Shown here piece by piece: positions 1-9,020 of a DNA stretch of 64,000 bases. Positions within the stretch are counted from its first letter, which is position 1. Every line of letters begins with the position of its first letter. The notes under the pieces were generated by a model that did not search any database, was not told where the DNA came from, and saw nothing but the letters and a program-made list of their open reading frames with translations. A program made the position numbers and the translations under genes. The stretch spans positions 1-64,000 of the forward strand of contig NZ_LNUP01000015.1 in assembly GCF_001512295.1 (NCBI RefSeq), given 5' to 3'. Source of the stretch: Pseudomonas sp. EpS/L25. Lineage in GTDB: Bacteria > Pseudomonadota > Gammaproteobacteria > Pseudomonadales > Pseudomonadaceae.

Positions 1-299
1 CTGCCGTTGTCGGCATAGGGCTTGATGTCGGCCGCCATGCTGGGCATCCAGTTGCCGAGAAAGACGTCGATGTCCTTGTTCTGCATGGACTTGTAGGTGA
101 CCGGCACGGAAATCATGTTGGTCGTGGTCTGGTAGCCGAGGGCGCGCAGTATTTCGCTGGTCACCGCGGTGGTCACGGTGATGTCCGTCCAGCCCACGTC
201 GGCGAAGCGCACGGTGCCGCAGGCCGCCGGCTCGGCGGCTTGGCCGACGAGCGGGGTCAGGAGCACTGCACCCAGGAGCCAACGTGAAAAATCTTTCAT
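1..299 (-). CDS. Choline/glycine-betaine ABC transporter substrate-binding protein (partial)
   Basis: The N-terminal ~99 residues of a periplasmic binding protein run off the left edge of the window. The start reads MKDFSRWLLGAVLLTPLVGQA, a Sec signal peptide, followed by EPAACGTVRFADVGWTD and later DVFLGNWMPSM. These are the same landmarks (CHDVRFADVGWSD, DVFLGNWMPAQ) as in the complete protein at 571-1509, so the two are tandem paralogues of the ChoX/ProX class. The family captures quaternary amines such as choline or betaine for an ABC importer. The neighbouring gbdR-type regulator supports a role in choline/betaine use. The C-terminal part and any permease or ATPase genes lie outside the window. 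Confidence 0.8.
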   Translation of the reverse strand, partial: MKDFSRWLLGAVLLTPLVGQAAEPAACGTVRFADVGWTDITVTTAVTSEILRALGYQTTTNMISVPVTYKSMQNKDIDVFLGNWMPSMAADIKPYADNG

Positions 300-570
300 G
301 GACATATCCCCTTGCGTTTGCCGGGGTGTCCTCTGGCCAGCCCCGCGTGTATTTATCTGTAACCTATCCCCCCTGGCTCGCCTACCGCCTGCGTCGCTAC
401 CAGAGTGCGCAGCGTCGTAACCAGAAGCGGGAATGTCGTATCCAGCTTGAACTCCGCGAACCCTGGCTCCGCGCATCGGCGGCGGTGGTCGGTTTCCACG
501 ATTCGCGGCTGCCGGATGGCTGACCGCGCCGGCTCCGCGACTCGCGACGGAGCGGCGCCGGCTGTCCTGG

Positions 571-1509
571 TCAATTGGCCAGGCTGGCCTTGACCGCGAC
601 GTTGCCCGGGGCGCCGCTGCGGGTGGTGACGCCCTTGAGCCAGGCTTCCAGCTGATCGGGATTCTGCTTGAGCCAGTTGCGTACCGCTCGGCGCGGATTC
701 TCCTGCTCGTTGGCCACCCGATCCATGAGGATGTTTTCCATGGCCGGGGTGAAGACCAGGTTGGACAGCAGCCGGCCCACGTTGGCGCATTGCTGGGCAT
801 AGCCCTTGCGGACCACGGTGTAGACCGTGGCAGCACCCTGGTTGGGGCCGAAGTAGTCGTCGCCGCCATCGAGATAGGCCAGCTTGTGGCGGATGTTCAT
901 CGGGTGCGGTTCCCAGGCGAGAAAGACGATCCACGGATTTTTCAGCAATTCCTTCATCCGCACCTGGGTCAGCATGCCCTGTTCGCTGGATTCGTCGAGC
1001 TTGAAGCCACCCAGGCCGAAGGCATTGGTGGCGATCATCTTCTGGACCAGGCCGTTGCCGTCATTGCCCTTCTCGATGCCGTAGATCGTGTGGTCGAAGC
1101 GGTCGCCGAAGCGGGCGATGTCGGCGAACGTCTTCACGCCGGCATCGTAGGCGGCCTGGGGCACGGCCAGGGTGTAGCGGGCACCTTCGAGATTGCTGCG
1201 CAGCCGCTCGACGCTGCCGTTGTCGACGAAGGGCTGGCTGACCTTTACCTGGGCCGGCATCCAATTGCCGAGGAAGACATCGGCATCGTTCTTGGCCAGG
1301 GCGGTGTAGCTGTTCGGCAAGGATTGGCGAACGATCTCGGTATCGTAACCAAGGGCGCCGAGCAGGTAGCGGGCCATCGCGTTGGTAATCACGAGGTCGC
1401 TCCAGCCCACGTCGGCGAAGCGTACGTCGTGACAGCTTTCGGGCTCGGCGGCCTGGGCGGTGGCGCACAGCAGCAGGCCGGATAGCAGCAGGTAACGAGA
1501 GATCTTCAT
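571..1509 (-). CDS. choX: Choline-type ABC transporter periplasmic binding protein
   Basis: A 312-residue exported binding protein of the ABC choline-binding family (OpuAC-like fold, about 310 residues in ChoX). The start at 1509 is chosen because AAGGAG lies 7-10 bases upstream and the protein then opens with MKISRYLLLSGLLLCATAQA, a clear signal peptide cleaved before AEPESC. Landmarks are CHDVRFADVGWSD, the tract DADVFLGNWMPAQVKVSQPF and FLAWEPHPMN. Members bind choline, betaine or carnitine in an aromatic cage and hand it to a membrane permease. It is transcribed the same way as the partial paralogue at 1-299 and divergently from gbdR. The exact ligand cannot be read from sequence; the choline assignment rests on family similarity and context. 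Confidence 0.75.
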   Translation of the reverse strand: MKISRYLLLSGLLLCATAQAAEPESCHDVRFADVGWSDLVITNAMARYLLGALGYDTEIVRQSLPNSYTALAKNDADVFLGNWMPAQVKVSQPFVDNGSVERLRSNLEGARYTLAVPQAAYDAGVKTFADIARFGDRFDHTIYGIEKGNDGNGLVQKMIATNAFGLGGFKLDESSEQGMLTQVRMKELLKNPWIVFLAWEPHPMNIRHKLAYLDGGDDYFGPNQGAATVYTVVRKGYAQQCANVGRLLSNLVFTPAMENILMDRVANEQENPRRAVRNWLKQNPDQLEAWLKGVTTRSGAPGNVAVKASLAN

Positions 1510-1978
1510 CCTGGACTCCTTGGATCGAAAAGGTCGGGAAGGACCGGGGTTGCATGGACCGCGCCGCCTGGCTCGGCTGATTACGGCTTTGCGCCGCAAG
1601 CGAGCAGAAGGGCGACGGACGGTCGCCAGTCCTGACCTAGAACCGTGCCTCTTGAGTCGGGTTGCTACATTTTGGCGCGTGCCGGTTACGTTCTGGTGTT
1701 ACCGCAGCGGCCAATGTGGCGAGAGGCCACCACGCGATGGGTCGGTCTCGGATTCGTTTGGTCGCAAACAAATCCCTATTCAATCAAGGGCATTTCGCCC
1801 TGCGCCGCGGGTTGTCCGCCGCAGACACTCTGCGACGTGTGAGGTTCGCTCGATGTCGGCATGGGATTTGCGACATGACTTATGCGTCCGCGACACCTTG
1901 CCCATTGGCAAGCCGTCAGCCGGACCCCAAAAGAGCCCGGAGAAAGGGCCTCAGCCTGCGTGAAGGAGAGTCCTAACC
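1510..1978. other. Intergenic region between choX and gbdR
   Basis: This 469-base divergent spacer has no coding region that I can support. It should carry the promoters of both flanking genes. It is less GC-rich around 1660-1800 than the genes. I see no convincing hairpin terminator or named operator. The last bases hold the gbdR ribosome binding site GAAGGAGAG. Confidence 0.5.
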
Positions 1979-3076
1979 ATGTCGCCCATTCCGTCCCCGT
2001 CACAGCCCCGTGCCATCCAGTCCATCGGCTTCCTGCTGCTGGACAATTTCACGCTGATTTCCCTGGCCTCGGTCGTGGAGCCGCTGCGGATGGCCAACCA
2101 GCTGTCGGGGCGCGAGCTCTATCGCTGGTGCACCTTGAGCCTGGACGGTCGTCCGGTACGGGCGAGCGATGGCTTGCAGATCACCCCGGACAGCGCGGTG
2201 AGCGCCGCCCCGGTGATGGACATGGTGATCGTCTGCGGTGGCGTGGGTATCCAGCGCAGCGTCTCGCGCGAGCATTGCACCTGGCTGCAGAGCCAGGCGC
2301 GCCAGGGGCGCAAGCTGGGTGCGGTGTGCACCGGCAGCTGGGCCCTGGCCCGTGCCGGCCTGCTCGATGGCTACGATTGCAGCGTGCACTGGGAGACCCT
2401 GGCGGCCCTGCAGGAGGCCTATCCGCGGGTGGTGCTCAGCACCCGTCTGTTCACCATCGACCGCAACCGCTGCACCGCGTCGGGTGGTACCGCGCCGATG
2501 GACATGATGCTGCACCTGATCGGCCGCGAGCACGGTCGCGAGCTGTCGGCGGCCATCTCGGAAATGTTCATCTACGAACGCATCCGCAACGAGCAGGATC
2601 ATCAACGCGTGCCCCTCAAGCACATGCTGGGCACCAATCAGCCCAAGCTGCAGGAGATCGTGGCGCTGATGGAAGCCAACCTCGAAGAGCCCATCGACCT
2701 CGACGAACTGGCGGTGTACGTGGACGTCTCCCGGCGCCAGCTGGAGCGACTGTTCCAGAAGTACCTGCACTGCTCGCCGTCGCGCTACTACCTCAAGCTG
2801 CGCCTGATCCGCGCGCGGCAACTGCTCAAGCAGACCACCCTGTCGATCATCGAGGTCGCCTCGGTGTGCGGCTTCGTCTCCACCCCACACTTCTCCAAGT
2901 GCTACCGCGAATACTTCGGCATCCCGCCGCGTGACGAGCGCCAGGGCCCGACCATCCAGCAGCCCATCGCGCTGATGCCGCTGTCCCAGGAACTGTCGCT
3001 GATGCCGGCCTCCTCGGCGCTCGCCGCCCTGAGCCAGGCCCAGGGCGAGTCCACCTTCGCCAGCGTGCGGCTGTAA
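1979..3076 (+). CDS. gbdR: GbdR-type transcriptional activator (GATase1-like plus AraC HTH)
   Basis: A 365-residue regulator of the GlxA/GbdR family. Residues about 15-190 form a DJ-1/PfpI (class I amidotransferase-like) sensor domain with IGFLLLDNFTLISLASVVEP near the start and the GAVCTGSWALARAGLLDG nucleophile-elbow region. Residues about 225-330 form an AraC-type double HTH, including DVSRRQLERLFQKY and the signature SIIEVASVCGFVSTPHFSKC. Length and sequence agree closely with P. aeruginosa GbdR, which activates choline and glycine-betaine catabolism genes when betaine or dimethylglycine is present. The start is supported by GAAGGAGAG about 10 bases upstream. It is divergent from the choline-binding protein gene, a likely target. 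Assignment to GbdR rather than the related CdhR or ArgR-type proteins is from recalled sequence similarity. Confidence 0.85.
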   Translation: MSPIPSPSQPRAIQSIGFLLLDNFTLISLASVVEPLRMANQLSGRELYRWCTLSLDGRPVRASDGLQITPDSAVSAAPVMDMVIVCGGVGIQRSVSREHCTWLQSQARQGRKLGAVCTGSWALARAGLLDGYDCSVHWETLAALQEAYPRVVLSTRLFTIDRNRCTASGGTAPMDMMLHLIGREHGRELSAAISEMFIYERIRNEQDHQRVPLKHMLGTNQPKLQEIVALMEANLEEPIDLDELAVYVDVSRRQLERLFQKYLHCSPSRYYLKLRLIRARQLLKQTTLSIIEVASVCGFVSTPHFSKCYREYFGIPPRDERQGPTIQQPIALMPLSQELSLMPASSALAALSQAQGESTFASVRL

Positions 3077-3091
3077 GCCGCCTCAGGCCGC

Positions 3092-3877
3092 CTAGCGACC
3101 GCTGGGCAGGCTGAGCAGCAGCGCCGCCGTCTGCAGATCCGGCTGGCCGTCGAAACGGCCCGGCCGGTACTTCATCTGGAAGGCGCCGATGACATCGCGG
3201 GTGGCCGCATCCAGTACACCGTTGCGCGGTACCGCATAACCGATCCGTGCCAACTGATCCTGGAACCAGGCCGGTGGCGGCAGCACCCCGCCCAGGCTGG
3301 CCTGGCGCTGGGCGACCACGGCCGGGTCGGGCCAGTTGATCAGCCCGGCGGCAGCCAGACGCGCCCAGGGGAACAGTGGGCCGGGGTCCTGCTTGCGGCC
3401 GGGCGCGATGTCGCTGTGGCCGACGATGGCGCGCCGATCCAGGCCGTGGCGTTGTTCGATGTCCTTGAGCAGCGGAATCAGGGCCTGAATCTGGGCTTCG
3501 CTGAAGGGATACCACTGGCGTCCCGCCGGGGTGTCACGAAAGCCCAGGTTGACCATCTCGATGCCGATGGAGCTGGAGTTGAGCCAGGTGCGACCTTCCC
3601 ACTCGCTGACGCCGGCGTGCCAGGCGCGACGATTCTCGTCTACCAGGCGGTAGACGGTGCCGTCGGTATCGATCAGGTAGTGGGCGCTGACCCCGGCCTG
3701 GGTCAGCAGCTTGAGCGACTGCTGGGAATTGGCTGCCGTGTAGTGCAGCACGATGTACTGCACTCGGCTGTCCTGGTCGCGGGAGGTGTAGTCGTCGTTG
3801 ATGCGCGGCCCGCTGGCACAGCCGGCCAGGAGCAGACCGCAGAGCAGCCAGGAAAGGGGCTTGAACAGGTTACGCAC
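3092..3877 (-). CDS. ampDh2: Lipoprotein N-acetylmuramoyl-L-alanine amidase (AmpDh2 type)
   Basis: A 261-residue amidase that cuts the N-acetylmuramoyl-L-alanine bond of peptidoglycan or anhydromuropeptides. The GTG start at 3877 is preferred because GAGG precedes it and it yields a lipoprotein signal with lipobox LLAGC near residue 19. The Amidase_2 domain shows YIVLHYTA (zinc His) and GHSDIAPGRKQDPGPLF (second His and catalytic tail). A C-terminal peptidoglycan-binding domain follows (about residues 190-255). AmpDh2 is the outer-membrane-anchored periplasmic paralogue in P. aeruginosa, and the downstream-to-upstream gene order with a GGEEF cyclase and dsbA matches that genome. These enzymes influence beta-lactamase induction and wall turnover. 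Confidence 0.85.
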   Translation of the reverse strand: MRNLFKPLSWLLCGLLLAGCASGPRINDDYTSRDQDSRVQYIVLHYTAANSQQSLKLLTQAGVSAHYLIDTDGTVYRLVDENRRAWHAGVSEWEGRTWLNSSSIGIEMVNLGFRDTPAGRQWYPFSEAQIQALIPLLKDIEQRHGLDRRAIVGHSDIAPGRKQDPGPLFPWARLAAAGLINWPDPAVVAQRQASLGGVLPPPAWFQDQLARIGYAVPRNGVLDAATRDVIGAFQMKYRPGRFDGQPDLQTAALLLSLPSGR

Positions 3878-3902
3878 GGTTACCTCGCGAGGGTGGGCAG
3901 GG

Positions 3903-5681
3903 TCAGGCCACTTCCAGGCGATCGCGTCCGGCGCGCTTGGCGCGGTAGAGCGCCTGGTCGGCACGCTCGAACACGGTATCGGCATCCTCGCCCGGCGCAA
4001 AGGCCGCTAGACCAGCGGACAGGGTGACCACGACGCGTTCGCCCTTGAAATGGAAAGGGCAGGCGGCCACGGCGGCCCGCAACTGCTCGATCAGGGTGAC
4101 CGCACCGGCGACCGGGGTGGCGCCGAGCAGCACGACGAACTCCTCGCCGCCGAAGCGGGCGATGAAGTCGGTCTTGCGCAGACGGCGCTGCAGTTCATTG
4201 GCGATGATCTTGAGCACCTTGTCGCCCGCCAGGTGACCGTAGCCGTCATTGATGCGCTTGAACAGGTCCACGTCGAGCACCGCCAGCAGCAGGTCGCCGC
4301 CATGGCGTTGCCAGCGCGCCACCTCGAGGTCCAGGCGTTCGCTCCAGGCCGCGCGATTGGGCAGGCCGGTCAGGGGGTCGCACAGGGCCTTCTGCCGCTG
4401 TTCCTCCAGATGGCCGCGATACTGCTGGGCCTCGCGCTCCATTCCGGCCACCCGCGCGGTGAGGGTGCTCAGCTGCTGGCTGGCTTCCTGCTCGCGGTGC
4501 TCGCGCTGGGCCTGCTGCTCGGCGAGGCTGGTCAGCAGGCCTTCCAGGCGGCTGTCCAGGGATAGCTTGAGGCTGTCCAGGTCGGTGGCCTCCTGCACTT
4601 CGCTCTGCAGCTCGTTGACCTGGCCACGCAGGGCATCGCCGAAGGCGCGCTCCTGGGTCTGGCCGTCCTGGCGATGGACGTGGACGTCTTCCAGGCCGGC
4701 CTGGAAGGTGGCCAGCCGCTCGTTGAGCTGGCGCAGGTAGAGCTGGAATTCGCTCTGGCCGGAGTGATTCAGCGCCAGGACCAGCACCGACAGGTCGTCG
4801 AGTACCGGTACCAATTCGTACCAGTTGAGGCTGCCCTGGATGCGTTGCCGCAGGATCTCGGCCTGGGGCTTGTGGCTGTCGGGCAGGGCCAGGTCATCGA
4901 GCAGCCGCAGCAGGGTGGCTTCCAGGTGCGGGGCGATGGCGCTGTAGCCGGGCTCGGGGACCGGTGGCAGGGCGTAGGCGGGGTCATCGGCTGCGGCCGT
5001 CGCAAGCTCCGGCAGAGCGGCCGGTGTTTCCTGTGTCGCAGGCGCATCGTCCGGCGTGAGCAGGGGTTGGGGTTCGGCCAGGGGGGCGCTGGCTGCGGAC
5101 AAGGGTTCCGCATCCTGTGCGGTTCTTTCGCCGGTCGGTGCCTCGGAACCCGTCTCGCCGCGCTCGCCGAACAGGCGTTGCAGCAGACCGGGGCGGGCGG
5201 GTTGCTCGGGTTGCAGATGGGTCAGGGCCTGCTGTTGCAGGCGACTGAACTCACCCAGCAGGGCGGGCAGCTCGCCGGACTGGCCGGCGGCGGCCTGGGC
5301 GCGCTTGGCGAAGCCCTTGAGGGCCTTGCGCAGCTCCCGGGGCAGTTCCAGGTTCAGCAGCAGGCGGCAGAGTTCGGCGAAGGCCTCGGCGACCTGGCGA
5401 GTGCGCAGTTCCCGGCGCTGCTCGGAGTCGAGCACCGTGCGCTCCAGGCGTGGGATGAGCTTGGCGAGGTCGGCGTCGCTGTCGTCGCGCCTGAGGATGT
5501 CGCGCAATTCGACCAGGCAGGCGTCCACCGCCACGTCGTTGCCTTCGGCGGCCAGGCTGCTGCGCACGAGACCGCGGCGCACCAGGTCCAGGCGGTTTTC
5601 CCACCGGCTTTCCAGGCGCTCCAGGTTCTCGAGGCTTTCCAGGTACTTGCTTTTCCAGCGTTCGACGTCCGCGCGCTCCAT
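3903..5681 (-). CDS. Diguanylate cyclase with long coiled-coil N-terminus (DgcH/PA5487-like)
   Basis: A 592-residue soluble protein whose C-terminal GGEEF domain (about residues 425-590) makes cyclic di-GMP from two GTP. The active site reads [14 protein letters not shown] and is preceded at the correct five-residue spacing by RKTD, the RxxD product-inhibition site, so both catalysis and feedback control look intact. Before it lies a long Leu/Gln/Glu-rich helical region (about 300-420) likely to form a dimerising coiled coil, and a Pro/Ala-rich linker near 190-235. No membrane segments are visible. Position between the amidase and dsbA matches PA5487 of P. aeruginosa. The N-terminal signal is unknown. 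Confidence 0.85.
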   Translation of the reverse strand: MERADVERWKSKYLESLENLERLESRWENRLDLVRRGLVRSSLAAEGNDVAVDACLVELRDILRRDDSDADLAKLIPRLERTVLDSEQRRELRTRQVAEAFAELCRLLLNLELPRELRKALKGFAKRAQAAAGQSGELPALLGEFSRLQQQALTHLQPEQPARPGLLQRLFGERGETGSEAPTGERTAQDAEPLSAASAPLAEPQPLLTPDDAPATQETPAALPELATAAADDPAYALPPVPEPGYSAIAPHLEATLLRLLDDLALPDSHKPQAEILRQRIQGSLNWYELVPVLDDLSVLVLALNHSGQSEFQLYLRQLNERLATFQAGLEDVHVHRQDGQTQERAFGDALRGQVNELQSEVQEATDLDSLKLSLDSRLEGLLTSLAEQQAQREHREQEASQQLSTLTARVAGMEREAQQYRGHLEEQRQKALCDPLTGLPNRAAWSERLDLEVARWQRHGGDLLLAVLDVDLFKRINDGYGHLAGDKVLKIIANELQRRLRKTDFIARFGGEEFVVLLGATPVAGAVTLIEQLRAAVAACPFHFKGERVVVTLSAGLAAFAPGEDADTVFERADQALYRAKRAGRDRLEVA

Positions 5682-5826
5682 CCGCCCGCTCCAAAGGCTT
5701 GAGGTGGCTAGAAGGCAGGAACGACGAGGCGCCCAGCCGACTGAATAGTCGCTAGGGTATCGGCCAGTACGGGGAAAGTTTGAGCAGGACGACCGGAGGC
5801 CGCCTGGAAGGGACGAGCTGAGGGGG

Positions 5827-5849
5827 CGCCGCCGCAGAACGCGGCGGCG
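5827..5849 (-). terminator. GC-rich hairpin downstream of dsbA
   Basis: A perfect 9-bp stem, CGCCGCCGC against GCGGCGGCG, closes a 5-base loop AGAAC just past the dsbA stop codon on the same strand. No T-run follows, so it may be a weak terminator or an mRNA 3'-end stabiliser. Confidence 0.45.
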
Positions 5850-5857
5850 GCAGGGTC

Positions 5858-6487
5858 TTACTTGGCGGCGCGTTCTTTCTGGATCAGGAAGTCGGCGACC
5901 TTCAGGGTCTCGTCCGGACCACCCGAGGAGCCCAGGTCGAAGCGGTACTTGCCGTTGACCACCATGGTCGGTACGCCGGTGATCTGGTAGGCCATGGCCA
6001 GTTTCTTGTCCTTTTCCACCTGGCCCTTCACGGCGAAGGAATTGTAGGTGCTGAGGAACTTGTCGCGATCCACGCCCTGGGTAGCGAGGAAATCGGCCAT
6101 TTCCTCGGGGGTGGCCAGCTTCTTGTGTTCCTTGTGGATGGCGGCGAAGACGGCGTCATGCACCTTGGCTTCCACGCCCATGGCTTCCAGGGTCACGAAC
6201 AGCTGGCCGTGGACGTTCCAGATACCACCGAACATGGCCGGCACGCGCTTGAAGGCGACATCGGCGGGCAGTTTCTTGGCCCAGGCGTTGAGGGTGGGTT
6301 CAAAGGCATAGCAGTGGGGGCAGCCGTACCAGAACAGCTCAACCACTTCGATCTTGCCGGGCTCGGACACCGGAACCGGACTGCTCAGTTCGGTGTACTG
6401 CTTGCCGGCCTGGATATCGTCGGCATGGGCGGCCGCGCCGAACAGGCTGGCGGCGGCGAACACGGCAGAGAAAAGCAGGTTGCGCAT
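5858..6487 (-). CDS. dsbA: Periplasmic thiol:disulfide oxidoreductase DsbA
   Basis: A 209-residue protein that inserts disulfide bonds into exported proteins. The start at 6487 follows AGGAGTAGCCCC and gives a signal peptide [20 protein letters not shown] ending at AHA-DD. The thioredoxin-fold active site is [13 protein letters not shown], with the CPHC pair standard for DsbA, and the cis-Pro motif appears as [10 protein letters not shown] near residue 170. Length is normal for Pseudomonas DsbA. In P. aeruginosa a cytochrome c4 gene (PA5490) lies between dsbA and engB; here only about 200 bases separate them, so that gene is absent from this position. Many virulence and envelope proteins depend on this enzyme. 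Confidence 0.95.
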   Translation of the reverse strand: MRNLLFSAVFAAASLFGAAAHADDIQAGKQYTELSSPVPVSEPGKIEVVELFWYGCPHCYAFEPTLNAWAKKLPADVAFKRVPAMFGGIWNVHGQLFVTLEAMGVEAKVHDAVFAAIHKEHKKLATPEEMADFLATQGVDRDKFLSTYNSFAVKGQVEKDKKLAMAYQITGVPTMVVNGKYRFDLGSSGGPDETLKVADFLIQKERAAK

Positions 6488-6689
6488 GGGGCTACTCCTG
6501 GAGGATGACACGCCCATCAACCGGGCGTTACGGACAGCGGGCATTGTAGCCGGGCGCATCGCCACGCCTAGTCGCCCGTCGGCTGGACGCCGGCCGTGTT
6601 CAGGCTTCGTTCAGGTTGCCAGTGGGCACGGCCCTGGCCGGGCGCATCCGATATACTGCCGGCTTTGCCGCGCGGTCGCGAGTACGCCC

Positions 6690-7328
6690 ATGTCCAGCTT
6701 CAAGAATCCCATCGTCGGTCTGTGCCAGCAGGCGTCCTTCCTCATCAGCGCTGCCAAGGTCGAGCAGTGCCCGGCCGACAGCGGCCGCGAGGTGGCCTTC
6801 GCCGGGCGCTCCAATGCCGGCAAGTCCAGTGCCCTCAATACCCTGACCCATGCCAGTCTGGCGCGGACGTCGAAGACGCCCGGCCGCACCCAGTTGCTCA
6901 ACTTCTTCTCGCTCGATGAAGAGCGGCGCCTGGTGGACCTGCCCGGCTATGGCTACGCCAAGGTGCCGATCCCGCTCAAGCAGCACTGGCAGGAGCACCT
7001 GGAGGCCTATCTGAGCAGCCGTCATTCGCTCAGCGGCGTAGTGCTGATGATGGACATCCGCCATCCGCTGACCGAATTCGACCGCCTGATGCTGGACTGG
7101 GCCCAGGCCAGTTCCATGCCCCTGCACATCCTGCTGACCAAGGCCGACAAGCTGGCCTTCGGCGCCCAGAAGAACGCCCTGCTCAAGGTGCAGCGCGAGG
7201 TGCGCCAGGGCTGGGGCGATACCGCCAGCATCCAGCTGTTCTCGGCGCCCAAGCGCCAGGGGGTGGAAGATGCCCTGCGGGTGCTGGCCGGTTGGCTGGG
7301 CCTGGACGAGCGCGCCGCCGAGGCATAA
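6690..7328 (+). CDS. engB: Ribosome-biogenesis GTPase EngB (YihA/YsxC)
   Basis: A 212-residue GTP-binding protein needed for 50S subunit assembly. Starting at [11 protein letters not shown], it shows G1 [10 protein letters not shown]2/switch [12 protein letters not shown]3 [11 protein letters not shown]4 TKADKL and a G5-like SAPKRQGV. All nucleotide-binding motifs are intact and the length fits the family. It is the rightward neighbour of dsbA, divergently transcribed, as in P. aeruginosa (PA5492). The stop codon overlaps the T-tract that ends the ErsA-like sRNA on the other strand. An upstream in-frame extension exists but lacks a plausible ribosome binding site, so the ATG at 6690 is preferred. 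Confidence 0.93.
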   Translation: MSSFKNPIVGLCQQASFLISAAKVEQCPADSGREVAFAGRSNAGKSSALNTLTHASLARTSKTPGRTQLLNFFSLDEERRLVDLPGYGYAKVPIPLKQHWQEHLEAYLSSRHSLSGVVLMMDIRHPLTEFDRLMLDWAQASSMPLHILLTKADKLAFGAQKNALLKVQREVRQGWGDTASIQLFSAPKRQGVEDALRVLAGWLGLDERAAEA

Positions 7329-7453
7329 AAAAACTCCGGACTTCCATCGGGGGAGGGGAGAAGTCCGGAGTTCAAGACTGGACCGCAAAGGGGCGGTCCA
7401 GCATCTGCCAACACTAAACAGCAAAGGAGCAGAACGGCTATCCGAACCGTTCA
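7327..7453 (-). ncRNA. ersA: ErsA-like small regulatory RNA
   Basis: On the minus strand an RNA of about 127 nt is predicted, from a start near 7453 to a T-run at 7333-7327. It folds into a 6-bp hairpin (7432-7437 with 7447-7452), a 9-bp hairpin CTGGACCGC/GCGGTCCAG (7378-7401) and a 12-bp terminator stem (7332-7343 with 7361-7372) followed by seven T residues. Position beside engB matches ErsA of P. aeruginosa (about 132 nt, between PA5492 and polA), an AlgU-dependent envelope-stress sRNA known to act on algC and amrZ mRNAs. The upstream promoter (separate entry) fits AlgU. Here argC, not polA, lies on the far side. I compare position, promoter and fold, not an alignment. Confidence 0.75.
7332..7372 (-). 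terminator. Rho-independent terminator of the ErsA-like sRNA
   Basis: A perfect 12-bp stem (AACTCCGGACTT with AAGTCCGGAGTT) around a 17-base loop is followed on the minus strand by TTTTTTT, overlapping the engB stop codon. Confidence 0.85.
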
Positions 7454-7458
7454 GCTGT

Positions 7459-7485
7459 TCAGACGGGGCCCCATGAAAAAGGTTC
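7459..7485 (-). promoter_or_regulatory. AlgU (sigma-22/sigma-E type) promoter of the sRNA
   Basis: On the minus strand GAACCT (7485-7480) is separated by exactly 16 bases from TCTGA (7463-7459). This fits the GAACTT-N16/17-TCTGA consensus for AlgU promoters with one mismatch, and predicts a transcript start near 7453. Confidence 0.75.
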
Positions 7486-7524
7486 GCCCCGGCCACGAAA
7501 AATCGGACTAAAGCCCGGGGCCGC

Positions 7525-8478
7525 TCAGCGCCCGCTGGCCAGCCCCAGCCCCTCGTCGGCACCCAGGTGTACGTTCATGCACTGCACCGCCGCGCCGGCC
7601 GCACCCTTGCCCAGGTTGTCCAGGCGCGCCACCAGCGTCAGGCGCTCGGCATTACCGAAGACGAAGAGATCGGCGCGGTTGGTGTCGTTGCACGCCTGGA
7701 CGTCGAAGAAGCCATCGTCCAGCTCCGCTTCGGCAGCCACCGGCGCCACGCGAATGAAGGCTTCACCGTCGTAGTGACGGGCCAGGGCCGCCTGCAGGTC
7801 GGCCGCGGTGGTGCCTGGGCGCAACTGGCTGGCGTGCAGCGGGATGGTCACCGCCAGGCCCTTGAGGAAGGGGCCGACGATGGGGCTGAACACCGGCGCC
7901 GCGGCGAGGCCGCTCTGCACGCGCATTTCCGGCAGGTGCTTGTGTCCCTGGCCCATGGCGTAGGGGCGCGGACTCTGCAGGCGAGCGTCGCCACCGGCTT
8001 CGTAGGCAGCGATCATCTGCTTGCCGCCGCCACTGTAGCCGGTGAGGGAGAAGGCCGACAGCGGCGTCTCCGGCGTCAGCAGGCCAGCGTCCACCAGCGG
8101 GCGGGCCAGCAGGATGAAGGCGGTGGCGTGGCAGCCGGGGTTGGCGATGCGTTTGCTGGCGCGCAGGGCTTCACGCTGACCCGGGGCCAGCTCGGGCAGG
8201 CCGTAGGTCCAGCCGCTGTCGGTACGGAAGGCGGTGCTGGCGTCGATGATGCAGGTGTTGGGATTGGTCACCAGGCTGACCGCTTCGCGGGAGGCCGCAT
8301 CGGGCAGGCAGAGGAAGGCCACGTCGGCGGCGTTGAGGAAACGCGCGCGCTCGACCGGGTCTTTGCGCTTGCTCTCGTCGATGCGCAGCAGTTCGATGTC
8401 CGAACGGCCGGTCAGGTAGTCCAGCAGGCGCAGGCCGGTGGTGCCTTCCTGGCCGTCGACGAAAACTTTGAAGCTCAT
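7525..8478 (-). CDS. argC: N-acetyl-gamma-glutamyl-phosphate reductase, type 2
   Basis: A 317-residue NADPH-dependent enzyme that reduces N-acetylglutamyl-5-phosphate to the semialdehyde in arginine synthesis. The short (about 310 aa) type 2 form is recognised by the opening [20 protein letters not shown], the Rossmann segment [14 protein letters not shown], and the catalytic Cys in [25 protein letters not shown] and GHKHLPEM are further family blocks. It is alone in its operon here; other arg genes are not in the window. Upstream on its own strand there is no clear ribosome binding site beyond GAGAGGCACC. Confidence 0.92.
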   Translation of the reverse strand: MSFKVFVDGQEGTTGLRLLDYLTGRSDIELLRIDESKRKDPVERARFLNAADVAFLCLPDAASREAVSLVTNPNTCIIDASTAFRTDSGWTYGLPELAPGQREALRASKRIANPGCHATAFILLARPLVDAGLLTPETPLSAFSLTGYSGGGKQMIAAYEAGGDARLQSPRPYAMGQGHKHLPEMRVQSGLAAAPVFSPIVGPFLKGLAVTIPLHASQLRPGTTAADLQAALARHYDGEAFIRVAPVAAEAELDDGFFDVQACNDTNRADLFVFGNAERLTLVARLDNLGKGAAGAAVQCMNVHLGADEGLGLASGR

Positions 8479-8617
8479 GGCGGTGCCTCTCGCGGATGGG
8501 CGCTGAAAGCCTCGATTGTAGCGATTCGAGCGGGCCAGGGGTACGTCGGGCGGGAATACAGTTGGCCACCGACGGACCGGTGCAGAGCAGCCGGGTAGAA
8601 GGGTCTTGCTGAGGCGA

Positions 8618-8676
8618 ATGGATACAGATCAATTATCCATTAAATTGTACAGTTACAGTGATTTATCGCTGTAACT
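8618..8676 (+). promoter_or_regulatory. Two palindromes in the promoter region of the DUF1127 gene
   Basis: ATGGATA-N9-TATCCAT spans 8618-8640 and AGTTACAG-N10-CTGTAACT spans 8651-8676. Both are perfect inverted repeats within an AT-rich stretch 60-120 bases upstream of the small gene at 8738. They look like regulator-binding or promoter elements; DUF1127 genes in Pseudomonas often neighbour MocR/GntR-type regulators, but none is present here. Confidence 0.45.
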
Positions 8677-8737
8677 GGTCCGTTCGCTGCGCAACGCCGA
8701 AGCTGGTCTCTCCTCCCTCGCGGCCCTGGAGATCGCC

Positions 8738-8947
8738 ATGGACAGCCTGCCACTCCCTGCTTCATCCGCCCGTTCGCCTGGACGTCGCTACGGCCTGCGC
8801 CCCCTGCTGGCGTTGCTCGCTGCCTGGCAACGCCGCTGCGCCACGCGTCGGCAGTTGCAGCGATTGGACGGTCGGGCCCTGGCCGATCTGGGGCTGAACC
8901 TGGCGGACCAGTACCATGAAGGGGGCAAGCCCTTCTGGCGCGAATGA
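8738..8947 (+). CDS. DUF1127 (YjiS-like) small protein
   Basis: A 69-residue basic protein. The C-terminal half carries the DUF1127 pattern RRQLQRLDGRALADLGLN followed by the terminal KPFWRE, typical of the family. In other bacteria DUF1127 proteins are small stress- or growth-phase-related factors, some reported to bind RNA or affect phosphate and carbon metabolism; the role here is unknown. The ATG at 8738 is preceded by GGAG at 8727-8730. The gene precedes the DUF2388 cluster on the same strand but with an 73-base gap. Confidence 0.8.
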   Translation: MDSLPLPASSARSPGRRYGLRPLLALLAAWQRRCATRRQLQRLDGRALADLGLNLADQYHEGGKPFWRE

Positions 8948-9020
8948 AATTGCGCGGCACCATGAGACTTCTCAGGGCCGGCGGCAGTCTCACTCAGGCA
9001 CATCTAGACGGGAGCCCCCC

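Noticed and set aside
5827-5849. Strong intrinsic terminator of dsbA
   Set aside because: The stem is perfect but no T-run follows on the minus strand, so it was listed only as a weak hairpin.
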